From Rhodopseudomonas boonkerdii (GTDB lineage: Bacteria; Pseudomonadota; Alphaproteobacteria; Rhizobiales; Xanthobacteraceae), in the NCBI RefSeq assembly GCF_021184025.1, contig NZ_CP036537.1:4154001-4218000 (forward strand): 64,000 nt of DNA, read 5' to 3'. Under the pieces are notes generated by a model. That model was not told the DNA's origin, ran no database searches, and worked only from the letters and a program-made list of their open reading frames with translations. This document shows positions 36,510 through 45,821 of this stretch, piece after piece; position 1 is the first letter of the stretch; every line of letters starts with the position of its first letter. The translations under genes and the position numbers were made by a program.

Positions 36510-39500
36510 TCAGACGATCAGTACATCATGCGAAGTCAGCGGGGCTGTCATATCTTTCAGCGTGATCGACACATCATGGCCGAGATCGATCACCGTATCA
36601 TTGCCGACTACATGGGTGACCGGTTGCGATAACTCCTTGGCGATCGAGAACGCGATCTGGATGACGTCGTGATCGACACTCTGCCCGGCATGGAAGTTGT
36701 TGATCACATCGTGGCCGGCAGCCTCCTTGAACACAAATGTATCGCCACCGGCGCTGGTCATGATGTCATTGCCGCCGGTTGAGGCCAGTGTGACACCGGC
36801 TTTGTAGGCTGTTACCGTGTACGAGCCGTCCTCGTTGTCGAACACCGTGGCAAGATGCTGGCCTGTAGCGTCGAACATGTCATGCCTGGCAACGTGGGCC
36901 TGATTGGCGATATCGGATGGATCGACGCTTTTACTGCCGTCCACATTGCGGGCGATGACGCTAGCGAGATGCCCACCCGCCGCCAAGCTCGATTGCACGT
37001 AAGAACCATCAGCCTGGATCACAGTCTGATTCTTCAGTTGGCCGGCATCGTTGTATTGCGCCAGCGTCTTGACGCCGGCATCATCGATCTGTTTCAGCGC
37101 CATCGATCCGTCATCGCGAAACTGCTCGATGAGCACGCTCTTGCCGGCAGCATCCCGCACCACATGCTCGGTCGTATAGGTCTTGCCGGCAATATCATAG
37201 GTCATGGTATCGCGCCTGCCGTCGGCACTCCGGATGGTTTGACTGGAAATGCCGCCGTCAAGCTTGTATGCGGTCTGCACGAAAGAGCCGTCGCTCCTGC
37301 CCACCGTCTGCTGCGACAAATGACCTGCTCCATCATACTGATTGAAAGTCCTGGTTCCAGCTGCATCCACCGTTTGTCTGAAGGCAAGCGTGCCATCGTC
37401 ATGAAGACCTTCGATCATGACACTTCTGCCGGAGTCGTCCGTGACCGTGTGGCGTGACGTGTAATCTTGCCCGGTGATACCGTAGTCGCGGATGTCGCGG
37501 GTACCATCGGCATCGCGAAGTGTGGTGCTGGCCTGGAATCCAGCGGCATCGAAGACGAAGTGTTGGAACGATCTATCGACAAAACTGTTCAGCAGGCTCG
37601 TCAGGTGGCTATCATCATACTCGCTGCGCGACACTGATCCGTCACCATTCACGACTTGACGGAAGACAAGGTCGTTGTCGCCATGAAAGCGATCGACGAG
37701 CGTCGTCTTGCCGCCGGCGCCGATCACGCTATGTTCCGACGTATAGCTTTGTCCGACGATGTCACGGATATAGACATCGCGAGTTCCGTCTGCGTTGCGG
37801 ATGGTTTCGCTGGTAACAGCTGCACCATTGGCGATCGACGCCTGATACGCGCTCCCCTTTGCGAGGACCGAGAGGCCAGTCATGAGTCCGGGCGTACTTA
37901 TGGTTGCATCCGCGAATTTCAGGTGCTCCACATTTGTAATGCGGTCGGTGCCATCGCGCGCCGCGACTCCATCCGTGACCACGAGCCGGCCGTCGACGAA
38001 AGAGATCGTATAGTCCGCCACCTTTCCGGAAAATACCGCCGTATCGATGCCCTCACCGCCATCGATCACATCGTTGCCGATGCCGCCGGTGATGATGTCG
38101 TTTCCGTCGCCGCCATAGATGACATCGTTGTCGCTATTGGCCCCAAAAAACCAGTCCTGATGTGCGGTCGCATCCAGATGGATGCTGCGGACATAGAGAT
38201 CGAACGATCCCGGTGCGCTGGCATTGATCACCTCGCTCGGCGTCACCGAGACGCCGTTGATGACGATGTCCTTGAAATGCAAAGCGCGGCCCGGCGCCGA
38301 ATTGACCAGCTCGATGCCTAGACTGGCAAGCTGATCGGGATTGGCAAAGGTCAACGTATAGGTCGTGTATCCGGCCGGATCGGTCGCCGGCTTGAATTCG
38401 AGCGGCGCCGAAACCGGCTGACCGTTGACCAGCACCTGCGCCTGTGCGTTGCCCCCCGCAGCGGCGGTACCATAACCGGTCAACGTGACTGTGGTCGTCG
38501 TCAGCTTGCCCTGGGCCGATGGGCCACCTACGATTACGTCGTCACCATCGCCGCCACGGATCACATCATTGCCGAGTCCGGCATTGATTGTGTGATTGCC
38601 GCGACCGAGATCGATCACATCATCGATGGCCGATCCGGTAACGGTGAGATCGAGCGATGCACCGTTGCCGTGAAAGTATTGTGAGACGATCGCCTCGGCC
38701 GGCTTACCCATGGGCGAATAGCCGATGTCGTTGTATTTGCCGCTCAGATCCCACTGCCAAAGTTCGACACCCTTCATCCAGCTGCCGCCATGAGCACTCC
38801 AGACCTGGAAGAAGGCGTTATAGGCATCGGCCTGTTCCGCAACATCGGCCGGCGCATCTGCGGTCCAGGAACCCGGCTGCATCGCCGTGCCATCCATGCT
38901 ACGAAAGCCGGCTTCGGTCATCAGCACCTGTTTGCCATAGGTCTTCGACAGCGAAGCCAGAAAATCCACCGGCGACTTGTAGTCGAACGCCGCCACATAA
39001 TACGGATTGTACGGCACCTCGGTCCAGGCATGGACCATCTCCTGCACGGTTGGCGTCGTGCTCGAGGTCAAGGGCGGATAGGTGTTGACACCGATGATGT
39101 CGAGCTGATCCCAGAAGCTGACATGCACTGCTTCATCGGTTGCAGCCGAGTAGGTCAGTTCTCCGTGATAGACCTGACGCACCGACGAGATGATGTCCGT
39201 CCAGTATGCGCGATAACTGTTCCCCGTCAGACTGCTCATCTCATTGCCGATGACGAATGTATCGACTCCCCCCTGTTGCGCGATTTCCGCGAGATGCACG
39301 ATCTCCGCCTTGTAGGAAGCAAAGAACGCGCTGATATCGGTCGGCGAAAGGTTCATGGAACCGGCCCCGTCGAGTGGCGAAATCGCAGCCTTGAACATGA
39401 CCGACAGACCCGCGGCATCCGCAGCCTTGAATCCTGCAAGCAGGCTCTCGTCGCTCTCGGTCTTGCCGGGATGCGCGAATACGTCACTGGTGGACTTGTT

Positions 39501-39647
39501 CGTCGTCCAGATGCGTGTCGTGAGGCTCACCGAATTGGAACCGAGCGCTGCAATCTGTTGAAACGACTGCGTTGCCGACGCGCTGGCGAATTGTCCGTTC
39601 CACTCCGATAATGCGCCGAAGCCCTGTACTTCAAAAAGAGCTGCCAC
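36510..39647 (-). CDS. RTX-type secreted glycoside hydrolase (GH113-like) with internal long repeats
   Basis: A 1045-residue acidic protein without signal peptide. Residues about 1-325 are a TIM-barrel glycosidase: acid/base Glu136 in FVIGNEMSSL and nucleophile Glu245 in VLMTEAGFRS, with YNPYYVAAFDYKSPVDF between, resembling GH113 mannanases. Next are RTX nonapeptides (about 340-375), a beta-rich module (about 382-475) that may bind carbohydrate, and more RTX repeats (about 503-535). Three to four repeats of about 95 residues follow (603-955), then a C-terminal region fitting type I secretion. The GTG start follows GGAGG by seven bases. It probably cleaves the EPS outside the cell, like rhizobial ExsH/PlyA-type RTX enzymes. 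Confidence 0.85.
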   Translation of the reverse strand: MAALFEVQGFGALSEWNGQFASASATQSFQQIAALGSNSVSLTTRIWTTNKSTSDVFAHPGKTESDESLLAGFKAADAAGLSVMFKAAISPLDGAGSMNLSPTDISAFFASYKAEIVHLAEIAQQGGVDTFVIGNEMSSLTGNSYRAYWTDIISSVRQVYHGELTYSAATDEAVHVSFWDQLDIIGVNTYPPLTSSTTPTVQEMVHAWTEVPYNPYYVAAFDYKSPVDFLASLSKTYGKQVLMTEAGFRSMDGTAMQPGSWTADAPADVAEQADAYNAFFQVWSAHGGSWMKGVELWQWDLSGKYNDIGYSPMGKPAEAIVSQYFHGNGASLDLTVTGSAIDDVIDLGRGNHTINAGLGNDVIRGGDGDDVIVGGPSAQGKLTTTTVTLTGYGTAAAGGNAQAQVLVNGQPVSAPLEFKPATDPAGYTTYTLTFANPDQLASLGIELVNSAPGRALHFKDIVINGVSVTPSEVINASAPGSFDLYVRSIHLDATAHQDWFFGANSDNDVIYGGDGNDIITGGIGNDVIDGGEGIDTAVFSGKVADYTISFVDGRLVVTDGVAARDGTDRITNVEHLKFADATISTPGLMTGLSVLAKGSAYQASIANGAAVTSETIRNADGTRDVYIRDIVGQSYTSEHSVIGAGGKTTLVDRFHGDNDLVFRQVVNGDGSVSRSEYDDSHLTSLLNSFVDRSFQHFVFDAAGFQASTTLRDADGTRDIRDYGITGQDYTSRHTVTDDSGRSVMIEGLHDDGTLAFRQTVDAAGTRTFNQYDGAGHLSQQTVGRSDGSFVQTAYKLDGGISSQTIRSADGRRDTMTYDIAGKTYTTEHVVRDAAGKSVLIEQFRDDGSMALKQIDDAGVKTLAQYNDAGQLKNQTVIQADGSYVQSSLAAGGHLASVIARNVDGSKSVDPSDIANQAHVARHDMFDATGQHLATVFDNEDGSYTVTAYKAGVTLASTGGNDIMTSAGGDTFVFKEAAGHDVINNFHAGQSVDHDVIQIAFSIAKELSQPVTHVVGNDTVIDLGHDVSITLKDMTAPLTSHDVLIV

Positions 39648-39654
39648 TGAATGA

Positions 39655-39673
39655 CCTCCGCTGTTGGCGGAGG
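39655..39673 (-). promoter_or_regulatory. SD-sequestering hairpin of the RTX glycanase gene
   Basis: On the minus strand CCTCCGC-CAACA-GCGGAGG is a perfect 7-bp stem whose 3' arm contains the GGAGG Shine-Dalgarno; seven bases later comes the GTG start. When folded, the ribosome site is hidden, so translation should be low unless the stem opens (ribosome, RNA, protein or heat). Confidence 0.6.
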
Positions 39674-39840
39674 CTTAGCGCAATCCCTTAACAGCGATCT
39701 TAAGAGACCCATCCAAACTTTTACGAAAGCAAAAGCTCAAATGGCGACCATCAAGCCGCGTCGTTGTATGTTCTCGACAATAACGGATCGCATCATTTCC
39801 GCGAGGAACAGCGCGCCATACGATCGCGCAGATCCCCCAT

Positions 39841-40773
39841 TCAGAATCCGACGGCGCGCTTTCCCTTTGTCTGAAGCATCTGCCGCGCTTCATCAGGCGT
39901 TGCGATTTCCAGCGACAGGTGCTCGAGGATCCCGCGAATCTTTGCGACCTGAGCGGCGTTCGACATCGCAAGTTCCCCGCGACCGAGATAGAGATTGTCT
40001 TCCAGGCCAACGCGTACGTTGCCGCCGAGAATTGCCGACATGGTGACCAGCGGGAACTGATGGCGCCCTGCGCCAAGCACCGAGAGATAATAATCGTTAC
40101 CGAACAGCCGGTCGGCGGTTGCCTTCATATGCATAAGGTTTTCCGGATCGGCTCCGATGCCGCCAAGAATGCCGAAAATGCACTGGACGAAGAAAGGCGG
40201 CTTTACCAATCCGCGACCGACGAAATGCGCGAGATTGTAGAGATGGCCGACGTCATAGCATTCGAATTCGAACCGTGTGCCGTGATCGCCGAGTTCCCGC
40301 ATGCCCCGCTCGATCTGAGCGAAGGTGTTCGACAGGATGAAATCGGTCGTGCCCTCGAGATATGGACGCTCCCAGTCGTGCTGGAATTCCTTGAAACGGC
40401 TCGCCGCTCCCGAAATGTTGAAATTGAACGAGCCCATATTCATGGAGGCTATTTCCGGCTTGGCCCAATTCGCCGCGGCAAGGCGCTCGTCCATGGTCAT
40501 GCCGAGACCGGCGCCAGTCGTGATGTTGACGATACCGTCGCAACGATCGCGGATCTCCGGCAGGAATTTTGCGTAGATATTCCTGTCCTGCGTCGGTCGT
40601 CCCGTTTCCGGTACGCGCGCATGCAAATGCACGATCGCGGCCCCCGCCTCCACCGCCCCGACCGCCTGATCTGCGATCTGCTGCGGCGTCACCGGCAGAT
40701 GCGGCGACATCGAAGGCGTGTGGATCGAACCGGTGATGGCGCAGCTGATAATGACCTTGTTGTTTCGCCGCAT
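39841..40773 (-). CDS. BKACE family beta-keto acid cleavage enzyme (DUF849), probably 3-dehydrocarnitine-cleaving
   Basis: A 310-residue TIM-barrel enzyme. It has KVIISCAITGSIHTPSMSPHLPVTPQQIADQA at the start, AGAAIVHLHARVPETG with the zinc-binding His pair, a second zinc region with Glu (MNMGSFNF), and VGLEDNLYLGRGELAMSNA near the end. BKACE proteins join a beta-keto acid with acetyl-CoA and cleave it. It begins nine bases after the dehydrogenase gene, the usual partner in L-carnitine breakdown, where it would convert 3-dehydrocarnitine to betaine and acetoacetyl-CoA. The substrate is inferred from this pairing. Confidence 0.88.
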   Translation of the reverse strand: MRRNNKVIISCAITGSIHTPSMSPHLPVTPQQIADQAVGAVEAGAAIVHLHARVPETGRPTQDRNIYAKFLPEIRDRCDGIVNITTGAGLGMTMDERLAAANWAKPEIASMNMGSFNFNISGAASRFKEFQHDWERPYLEGTTDFILSNTFAQIERGMRELGDHGTRFEFECYDVGHLYNLAHFVGRGLVKPPFFVQCIFGILGGIGADPENLMHMKATADRLFGNDYYLSVLGAGRHQFPLVTMSAILGGNVRVGLEDNLYLGRGELAMSNAAQVAKIRGILEHLSLEIATPDEARQMLQTKGKRAVGF

Positions 40774-40782
40774 GACGTGTCC

Positions 40783-41721
40783 TCATCCATTCTTCTGCTT
40801 GATGAGCGCTATCAGCGCGGCATCGCGCTGCTTGACGAGATCGGTCCGCGAGCGGCCGGCCGCCTCCTGCTTCACGCCGTCAATCAACGCCGCGTTGACT
40901 TCAGGCCCGAGCTGCGGCGTACCGAGATCGCGCCACCAGTCTTCCATCGCCGGGCCAATGTGATCGAGAAAATGTTTCATGCCACCCTCGCCGCCGGCGA
41001 GATTGAAGATCATATGTGGTCCCATGATCGCCCAGCGTAGCCCCGGTCCTTGCACGATCGCCGTATCGACATCCTCGACACTTGCAATGCCGCTCGCTAC
41101 CGCGTGCACGGCTTCGCGCCACAGCGCGGCCTGAAGGCGATTGGCGAGATGACCGGGCACCTCCTTGTTAAGCCGGATCGGCGCCTTGCCGGCGCAACGA
41201 TAGAAAGCCTCGAGCCAGACCAGCACGTCCGACGACGTCTTCCTGCCACCGACGACCTCCACCAGCGGCACGAGATGCGGCGGATTGAAGGGATGACCGA
41301 CGGCAAAGCGCTCGGGCGACCTGAGCCCTTCCTGCAATTCACTCATGACGAGGCCGGACGTACTCGACGCCACGATGACATCCGGGTTCAGCCTCGCTTC
41401 GAGGTCAGCATAAAGCTGCCGCTTGATCTCGGCGCGCTCGGGCCCGCTCTCCTGCACGAAGTCCGCATCGCGCACGGCCTCTGCCAGATCGGTGGAGAAG
41501 CGCCATGGCTTCGGGGCCGTGTCGCCGATAACGCCGAGCGCGGCCAGGCCTCGCCAGGCATCGGCGATCAGATCGCGCGTCGCCGCTTCGGCGGACGGCT
41601 GCGGATCGTAGATCGTGACATCGTAGCCATGAGCCAGGAACAGCGCGGCCCAGCTGGCGCCAATGGTGCCCGACCCAACCACTGCAATGCGACGAACGGC
41701 ATCCGGTGCAATCAACGGCAT
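40783..41721 (-). CDS. 3-hydroxyacyl-CoA-dehydrogenase-like L-carnitine dehydrogenase
   Basis: A 312-residue enzyme with the N-terminal NAD site RIAVVGSGTIGASWAALFLAHGYDV and the acidic end of beta-2 in YDP. HPFNPPHLVPLVEVVGG follows and is diagnostic for 3-hydroxyacyl-CoA dehydrogenases and L-carnitine dehydrogenases, as is the C-terminal domain GPGLRWAIMGPHMIFNLAGGEGG. The start at 41721 trims 16 poorly conserved residues from the open frame. It heads a two-gene unit with the BKACE gene. No thioesterase or regulator gene lies next to it, unlike many carnitine operons. Confidence 0.87.
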   Translation of the reverse strand: MPLIAPDAVRRIAVVGSGTIGASWAALFLAHGYDVTIYDPQPSAEAATRDLIADAWRGLAALGVIGDTAPKPWRFSTDLAEAVRDADFVQESGPERAEIKRQLYADLEARLNPDVIVASSTSGLVMSELQEGLRSPERFAVGHPFNPPHLVPLVEVVGGRKTSSDVLVWLEAFYRCAGKAPIRLNKEVPGHLANRLQAALWREAVHAVASGIASVEDVDTAIVQGPGLRWAIMGPHMIFNLAGGEGGMKHFLDHIGPAMEDWWRDLGTPQLGPEVNAALIDGVKQEAAGRSRTDLVKQRDAALIALIKQKNG

Positions 41722-41843
41722 GTGTGCTTGATCTCTGCGTGAGCGTTTCCCTGCTCCGCAGTTTGGCAACTCATTGCGCGACGGGCAATTGCATTCAGCG
41801 CCGCCTTGGCCATACCATACGGGTCAGCGCTACCGGCACTGGA

Positions 41844-42095
41844 TTAGTTGTCGACGCAGGCCGCATGCAGCTTGGTTATACGTTCTGTCGAGACCGGAAA
41901 GCGTGCCAGCTTCCCGGCTGGTCGCGTCGGCCGCAGCACGAGATCGCCGCCACAATTCGGGCAGCAACCGCCAAGCCGCATATCCGCACAATCGGCGCAA
42001 AATGTACACTCGAAGGTGCAGATTCGCGCCTGCGGATCGCCATTGGGAAGATCGCGATCGCAGCATTCGCAATTCGGTCTAATCGCAAGCACCAT
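41844..42095 (-). CDS. DUF1272 domain protein
   Basis: An 83-residue cysteine-rich protein: LAIRPNCECCDRDLPNGDPQ, then CTFECTFCADCADMRLGGCCPNCGGDLV. The CxxC pairs suggest a zinc-ribbon-like knot in the cytoplasm. It is a full-length match to the DUF1272 pattern, function unknown. The start at 42095 is chosen by domain extent; the frame is open eight codons further. It is the only intact gene between the carnitine pair and tRNA-Glu. Confidence 0.85.
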   Translation of the reverse strand: MVLAIRPNCECCDRDLPNGDPQARICTFECTFCADCADMRLGGCCPNCGGDLVLRPTRPAGKLARFPVSTERITKLHAACVDN

Positions 42096-42129
42096 GACTT
42101 CCTCCGTAATGGCAGACAAAACGCGTTAC

Positions 42130-42310
42130 GAACCCTGCCCGTTTCCTTGAGCACTTCGTTCGCGGCCTTGAACACATCAAGGCGGGCGGGAATGCCGCAA
42201 TAGGCCATGGCGTTCAGCAAGCCCTTCCTCGATTTCCTCGATGCTCACGCCTACCACCATGCCTGTCGCGCGCATACAGAGGACATATAGCTCAGAGATG
42301 CACTCAAACA
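42130..42310 (-). pseudogene. Remnant of a carboxymuconolactone-decarboxylase-like gene
   Basis: Read on the minus strand, ELYVLCMRATGMVVGVSIEE is followed, after a shift of one base near 42220, by LLNAMAYCGIPARLDVFKAA and NEVLKETG. Together these match the C-terminal half of carboxymuconolactone decarboxylase / alkylhydroperoxidase-like proteins (helix with RAT, then EVLLxAAxYxGxPAA). The N-terminal half with its catalytic cysteine pair is missing, because tRNA-Glu occupies the expected upstream DNA. It is a truncated, frameshifted relic. The family call is by eye. Confidence 0.6.
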
Positions 42311-42363
42311 CACGCGAGACCACTTGCAGCCGGGATCATTCCCGGCTAATTGCACAGGTCTAC

Positions 42364-42438
42364 GCTCCCTTCGTCTAGCGGTTAGGACGCGGCCCTCTCA
42401 AGGCTGAAACAGGGGTTCGATTCCCCTAGGGAGCGCCA
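42364..42438 (+). tRNA. tRNA-Glu (anticodon CTC)
   Basis: A full cloverleaf: acceptor GCTCCCT / AGGGAGC, D arm GTCTAGCGGTTAGGAC, anticodon stem CGGCC / GGCTG with loop CTCTCAA (anticodon CTC at 42397-42399), T arm CAGGGGTTCGATTCCCCTA, discriminator G and an encoded CCA. It closely follows bacterial tRNA-Glu. Confidence 0.97.
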
Positions 42439-42599
42439 GCAAAATCAAAAACTTAGCTGAATTCGATCAAAGCCGCCGGATAAGCGTTCCGCGGGCGGCG
42501 GTGAGCGCTTCAAACATGTTCCCGCTTAGACACAGGCGCCCTTGATCCTGGCGCTTCTTACAATCTTTGATTGCATTTCACGCACTCCCTAATACCCCA

Positions 42600-43358
42600 T
42601 CAACGATGCATGATCTGTTTGAGAAATGCGCGCGTGCGATCCCGCTTCGGATTCGAGAAAAACGCATCTGGTGTTCCTTCTTCGAGGATCTGCCCGACAT
42701 CAATGAAAACGACACGGTCGGCGACCGAACGAGCGAAGCCCATCTCGTGGGTGACGCAGACCATGGTCATTCCTTCGCGGGCCAAATCAACCATGACGTC
42801 GAGGACTTCCTGGATCATTTCAGGATCGAGTGCCGAGGTGGGCTCATCGAACAGCATGACCTGCGGCTTCATGCATAGTGCCCGCGCGATGGCGACGCGC
42901 TGCTGCTGACCACCGGAAAGCTGGTTCGGATATTTGTCGGCGTGTTCCGAGATGCGCACACGTTGCAGGAAATAGCGTGCCGTCTCCTCGGCCTCCTGTT
43001 TTGCGATACCGCGGATTTTTCGGGGCGCGATGGTGAGATTCTGCAAGACCGTCAGGTGCGGAAACAGATTGAACTGCTGGAACACCATACCGACATCGCG
43101 GCGCACCGTATCGACATTGCGGGTCGAGTGATCGAGTTCGACGCCGTTGACGATGATGCGGCCGTTGCGATGTTCTTCCAGCCGGTTGATGCAGCGGATC
43201 ATGGTGGATTTTCCGGAGCCCGAAGGACCGCAGATAACCACGCGTTCGCCGCGCGCCACCGTGAAGTTGATTTCCTTGAGCACCTGGACGTCACCATACC
43301 ATTTGGTGACACCAGACATCTGGATGATCGGTGCAGCGGAATCCGTGGGTGACTGCAT
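42600..43358 (-). CDS. Polar amino acid ABC transporter ATP-binding protein (GlnQ-like)
   Basis: A 252-residue ATPase with Walker [25 protein letters not shown] (Q-loop), signature [15 protein letters not shown], Walker [15 protein letters not shown] and the switch [15 protein letters not shown], all of the GlnQ/HisP type. The ATG at 43358 has GGAG ahead; another at 43385 overlaps the stop of the SDR gene (ATGA) and is equally possible. It powers the importer formed by the permeases at 45141-46493 and the binding protein at 46568-47434. It ends the operon. Confidence 0.93.
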   Translation of the reverse strand: MQSPTDSAAPIIQMSGVTKWYGDVQVLKEINFTVARGERVVICGPSGSGKSTMIRCINRLEEHRNGRIIVNGVELDHSTRNVDTVRRDVGMVFQQFNLFPHLTVLQNLTIAPRKIRGIAKQEAEETARYFLQRVRISEHADKYPNQLSGGQQQRVAIARALCMKPQVMLFDEPTSALDPEMIQEVLDVMVDLAREGMTMVCVTHEMGFARSVADRVVFIDVGQILEEGTPDAFFSNPKRDRTRAFLKQIMHR

Positions 43359-43381
43359 TGTGCTGTTCTCCAATCCACCGG

Positions 43382-44159
43382 TCATGACGCCATCCACCCG
43401 CCATCGACGAGAATGTTCTCGCCGGTGATGAACGTTGCCTCGTCTGAAGCGAGGAATAGCGCGGCGTTGGCGACATCGTCCGGACGCCCTAGCCGCGGCA
43501 TCGGCGTGCGGGCTGTCGAATAGTCCATCCAACGCGGCTCCGCGGCGCGGCCGGGCTTGCCGGTGATGATCTTGCCGGGCGCAACTGCGTTGCAGATGAT
43601 ATGATCCGCAGCATAATCCGCTGCGATCTGCCGGGTCATGTAGACCACGCCGGACTTCGAAGTGCCGTAGGCAACGTCCTCCGGGCAGGCGATCATTCCG
43701 TGCTGGGAGGAAATATTCACGATGCGCCCGCGCGCTTCGTTGCGGATGTCCTGGGTTAGCATCTGCCGCACGGCGGCGCGGGACATCAGGAATACGCCGG
43801 TGAGATTGACCGCGAGCGTCCGGTCCCATTCGGCAAGGCTGGGTATCGGTCAGCCGTTTGCCAGTACCGATAGCGGCGTCGTTGACGAGCACATCGAGCC
43901 GGCCGAACCGACTGACGGCCTGTGCCACGGCATGTGCTGCATCCGCCTCGGAGGCGACATCAATCTGGATGAAATCGACCTCATGGCCTTCGCCGCGCAA
44001 TAGCTCGATGGTCGGAATGCCACCCTCGCGCACATCAATGGTTTGATCGGCGAGCAGCAGTTTTGCCCCCTCGACGGCGAAGCGCCGGGCGATGGCGCGG
44101 CCGATACCCGACGATGCGCCCGTAATCAGGATCGATTTTCCAGCGAGACGTCCGCTCAT
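43382..44159 (-). pseudogene. Short-chain dehydrogenase/reductase, frameshifted
   Basis: The N-terminal part reads [22 protein letters not shown] (NAD site) through [19 protein letters not shown]. The C-terminal part, in another frame, has [14 protein letters not shown], catalytic [22 protein letters not shown] (Ser, Tyr, Lys) and the end [20 protein letters not shown]. The frames join if one base of the GGG at 43841-43843 is removed, after which a normal SDR of about 258 residues results. So this is either a recent pseudogene or a sequence error. It overlaps the epimerase gene by four bases (ATGA). Confidence 0.85.
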
Positions 44160-45139
44160 GCCGCAGCCCCGTCGTTATGCATCCAGGCAAGATAGTCGTG
44201 CGCCGCTTGATCTAGGCCAAAGCGCGGCTGCCAGGCTGTGTCTGCTGCGAGACGGGCGACGTTCAGGGCCGCCCGATCCTTTGAAAGTCCGTACACGATG
44301 TTGCCCCCGGCCTCCGATGCGGCCAACCGCCAGCGGAGATCGGGAAAGTGCTGCGCCATGACGGCGCACCACTGCGGCAGATCGGTAATGCCCCCGCCGC
44401 TCACGTGATAGATGCGATGGGCGAGATCACCGGACTGGCTGACGGCGACGATCCCGCAGGCGGCGTCGCGCGAGTAGATCCAGTCGCTGGCCATGGTGCG
44501 AGGCAGCACGATCTCGCGGCCTACGCGGGCGAGCGCCACGATCTGGTGATGCGGGCTAAGCGCATCGCGCACGCCGGTGCGAAGCTCCCACGGACCGAAG
44601 ACCGGGCCGAGGCGGATCACGCGAACATCGAGCTTGTGCAGATCGGCAACACGCAACGCCGCCTGTTCCGATGCGAGTTTAGTGATTCCGTAAAGCGCAG
44701 CCGGCGCAGGCGGCGACAGATCTTCCTCGAACAGGCCCGAAGGCGCCGGCTGAGAGAATCCATAGACGGCCACCGAGCTGAGCACGGTGACCCGTGTAAC
44801 CGTGCGTTGCCGGATGATGCGCTCGAGTAGATTGACAGTACCTCCGATATTCACATCGACGATCTGCCGCGCGGCGTCGTGTTCGCGCTGGGCATTGGGC
44901 GTCATGGCTGCGGTATGAATCACACGGTCGATGCGGGCGCTGGCGAGGGCGCGATCAATATCGTCAGCATTGCGGACGTCGCCGGTGATCAACATGGCGC
45001 CGGCGAGTTCTGGACGCGCCAGCATATCCTGGCTCGGAGCCGTGAGATCGAAAAGGATAACCTGCTCCCCCTCGGCAATCAGCCGCTCGGCGATGGCGAG
45101 GCCGATGAAGCCGCTCCCGCCGGTGATCAAGGTGGTCAT
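44156..45139 (-). CDS. NAD-dependent epimerase/dehydratase family protein
   Basis: A 327-residue extended SDR. It begins [31 protein letters not shown] (NAD site), then [11 protein letters not shown] and [10 protein letters not shown], with the catalytic Tyr and Lys in [17 protein letters not shown] and the Ser in [10 protein letters not shown]. Such enzymes epimerise, dehydrate or oxidise sugar nucleotides, but in catabolic operons they may act on free sugars or lactones. It starts one base after the permease stop and is coupled to the SDR gene. Substrate unknown. Confidence 0.85.
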   Translation of the reverse strand: MTTLITGGSGFIGLAIAERLIAEGEQVILFDLTAPSQDMLARPELAGAMLITGDVRNADDIDRALASARIDRVIHTAAMTPNAQREHDAARQIVDVNIGGTVNLLERIIRQRTVTRVTVLSSVAVYGFSQPAPSGLFEEDLSPPAPAALYGITKLASEQAALRVADLHKLDVRVIRLGPVFGPWELRTGVRDALSPHHQIVALARVGREIVLPRTMASDWIYSRDAACGIVAVSQSGDLAHRIYHVSGGGITDLPQWCAVMAQHFPDLRWRLAASEAGGNIVYGLSKDRAALNVARLAADTAWQPRFGLDQAAHDYLAWMHNDGAAA

Positions 45140-45140
45140 G

Positions 45141-45812
45141 TCAGCGGGCCTTCAATGCTTGCCGTTCCAGCCGCGCAACCCAGCGTGCGAACGGATACAG
45201 GATGACGAAGAAGATGATGGCCGCCGCCATCAGAGGAGTGGGATTATAGGTTTGCTCCTGTGCCACGCGCGCGGAGCGCAGCAATTCCGGCAGTGCGACG
45301 AGAGCGGCGATCGGCGTCGCCTTGACGAGTTCGAGCGAGTTGCTGGCCAGCGGCGCCAGCACGTTGCGGATCGCCTGCGGCAGCACGATGTAGAACACCA
45401 CGTGCATCGGCTTGAAGCCGAGCGCACGGGCAGCTTCGGTCTGCCCTGAAGGGACGGACAGGATGCCGGCGCGGAAAATCTCGCCGAAATACCCGGAATT
45501 GTTGAGCACGATGGCGAGCACGGCGGCGGTGAAGCCGCCCAGCGTCAGGCCGAGAAACGGCATGCCGTAGAAGATCAGGATCAGCAGTACGACCACCGGG
45601 AATGACCTGAACAGGTCGATATAGATCAGCAGCCCGATATTGATCCATCTGTTCCGGAAGCTGTAGAGCACAGCAATAGCAAGACCGGCGAGAATGCCGA
45701 GCGGGAGCGCCACCACCGCCAGCCAGATCGTATAGATCAAGCCCTGCAGCAACAGCGGATAGACCCGCAGCAGCGATTCCCAATTGGCAAAATTGTCGAG
45801 AAAATCCTGCAT
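45141..45812 (-). CDS. Polar amino acid ABC transporter permease
   Basis: A 223-residue permease of the HisM/GlnP type with about four to five membrane helices. Seen are the PLLLQGLIYTIWLAVVALPLGILAGLAIAV start, DLFRSFPVVVLLILIFYGMP, and the EAA loop QTEAARALGFKPMHVVFYIVLPQAIRNVL. It forms the channel together with the permease gene ending nine bases upstream. The family imports glutamine, histidine, opines and other polar amino compounds. Confidence 0.93.
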   Translation of the reverse strand: MQDFLDNFANWESLLRVYPLLLQGLIYTIWLAVVALPLGILAGLAIAVLYSFRNRWINIGLLIYIDLFRSFPVVVLLILIFYGMPFLGLTLGGFTAAVLAIVLNNSGYFGEIFRAGILSVPSGQTEAARALGFKPMHVVFYIVLPQAIRNVLAPLASNSLELVKATPIAALVALPELLRSARVAQEQTYNPTPLMAAAIIFFVILYPFARWVARLERQALKAR

Positions 45813-45821
45813 ACGATCAGC

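Noticed and set aside
42600..44159. A single 519-codon frame joining an SDR N-terminus to an ABC ATPase
   Set aside because: The middle is out-of-frame SDR sequence; it arises from the one-base shift near 43842 and is not a real fusion protein.
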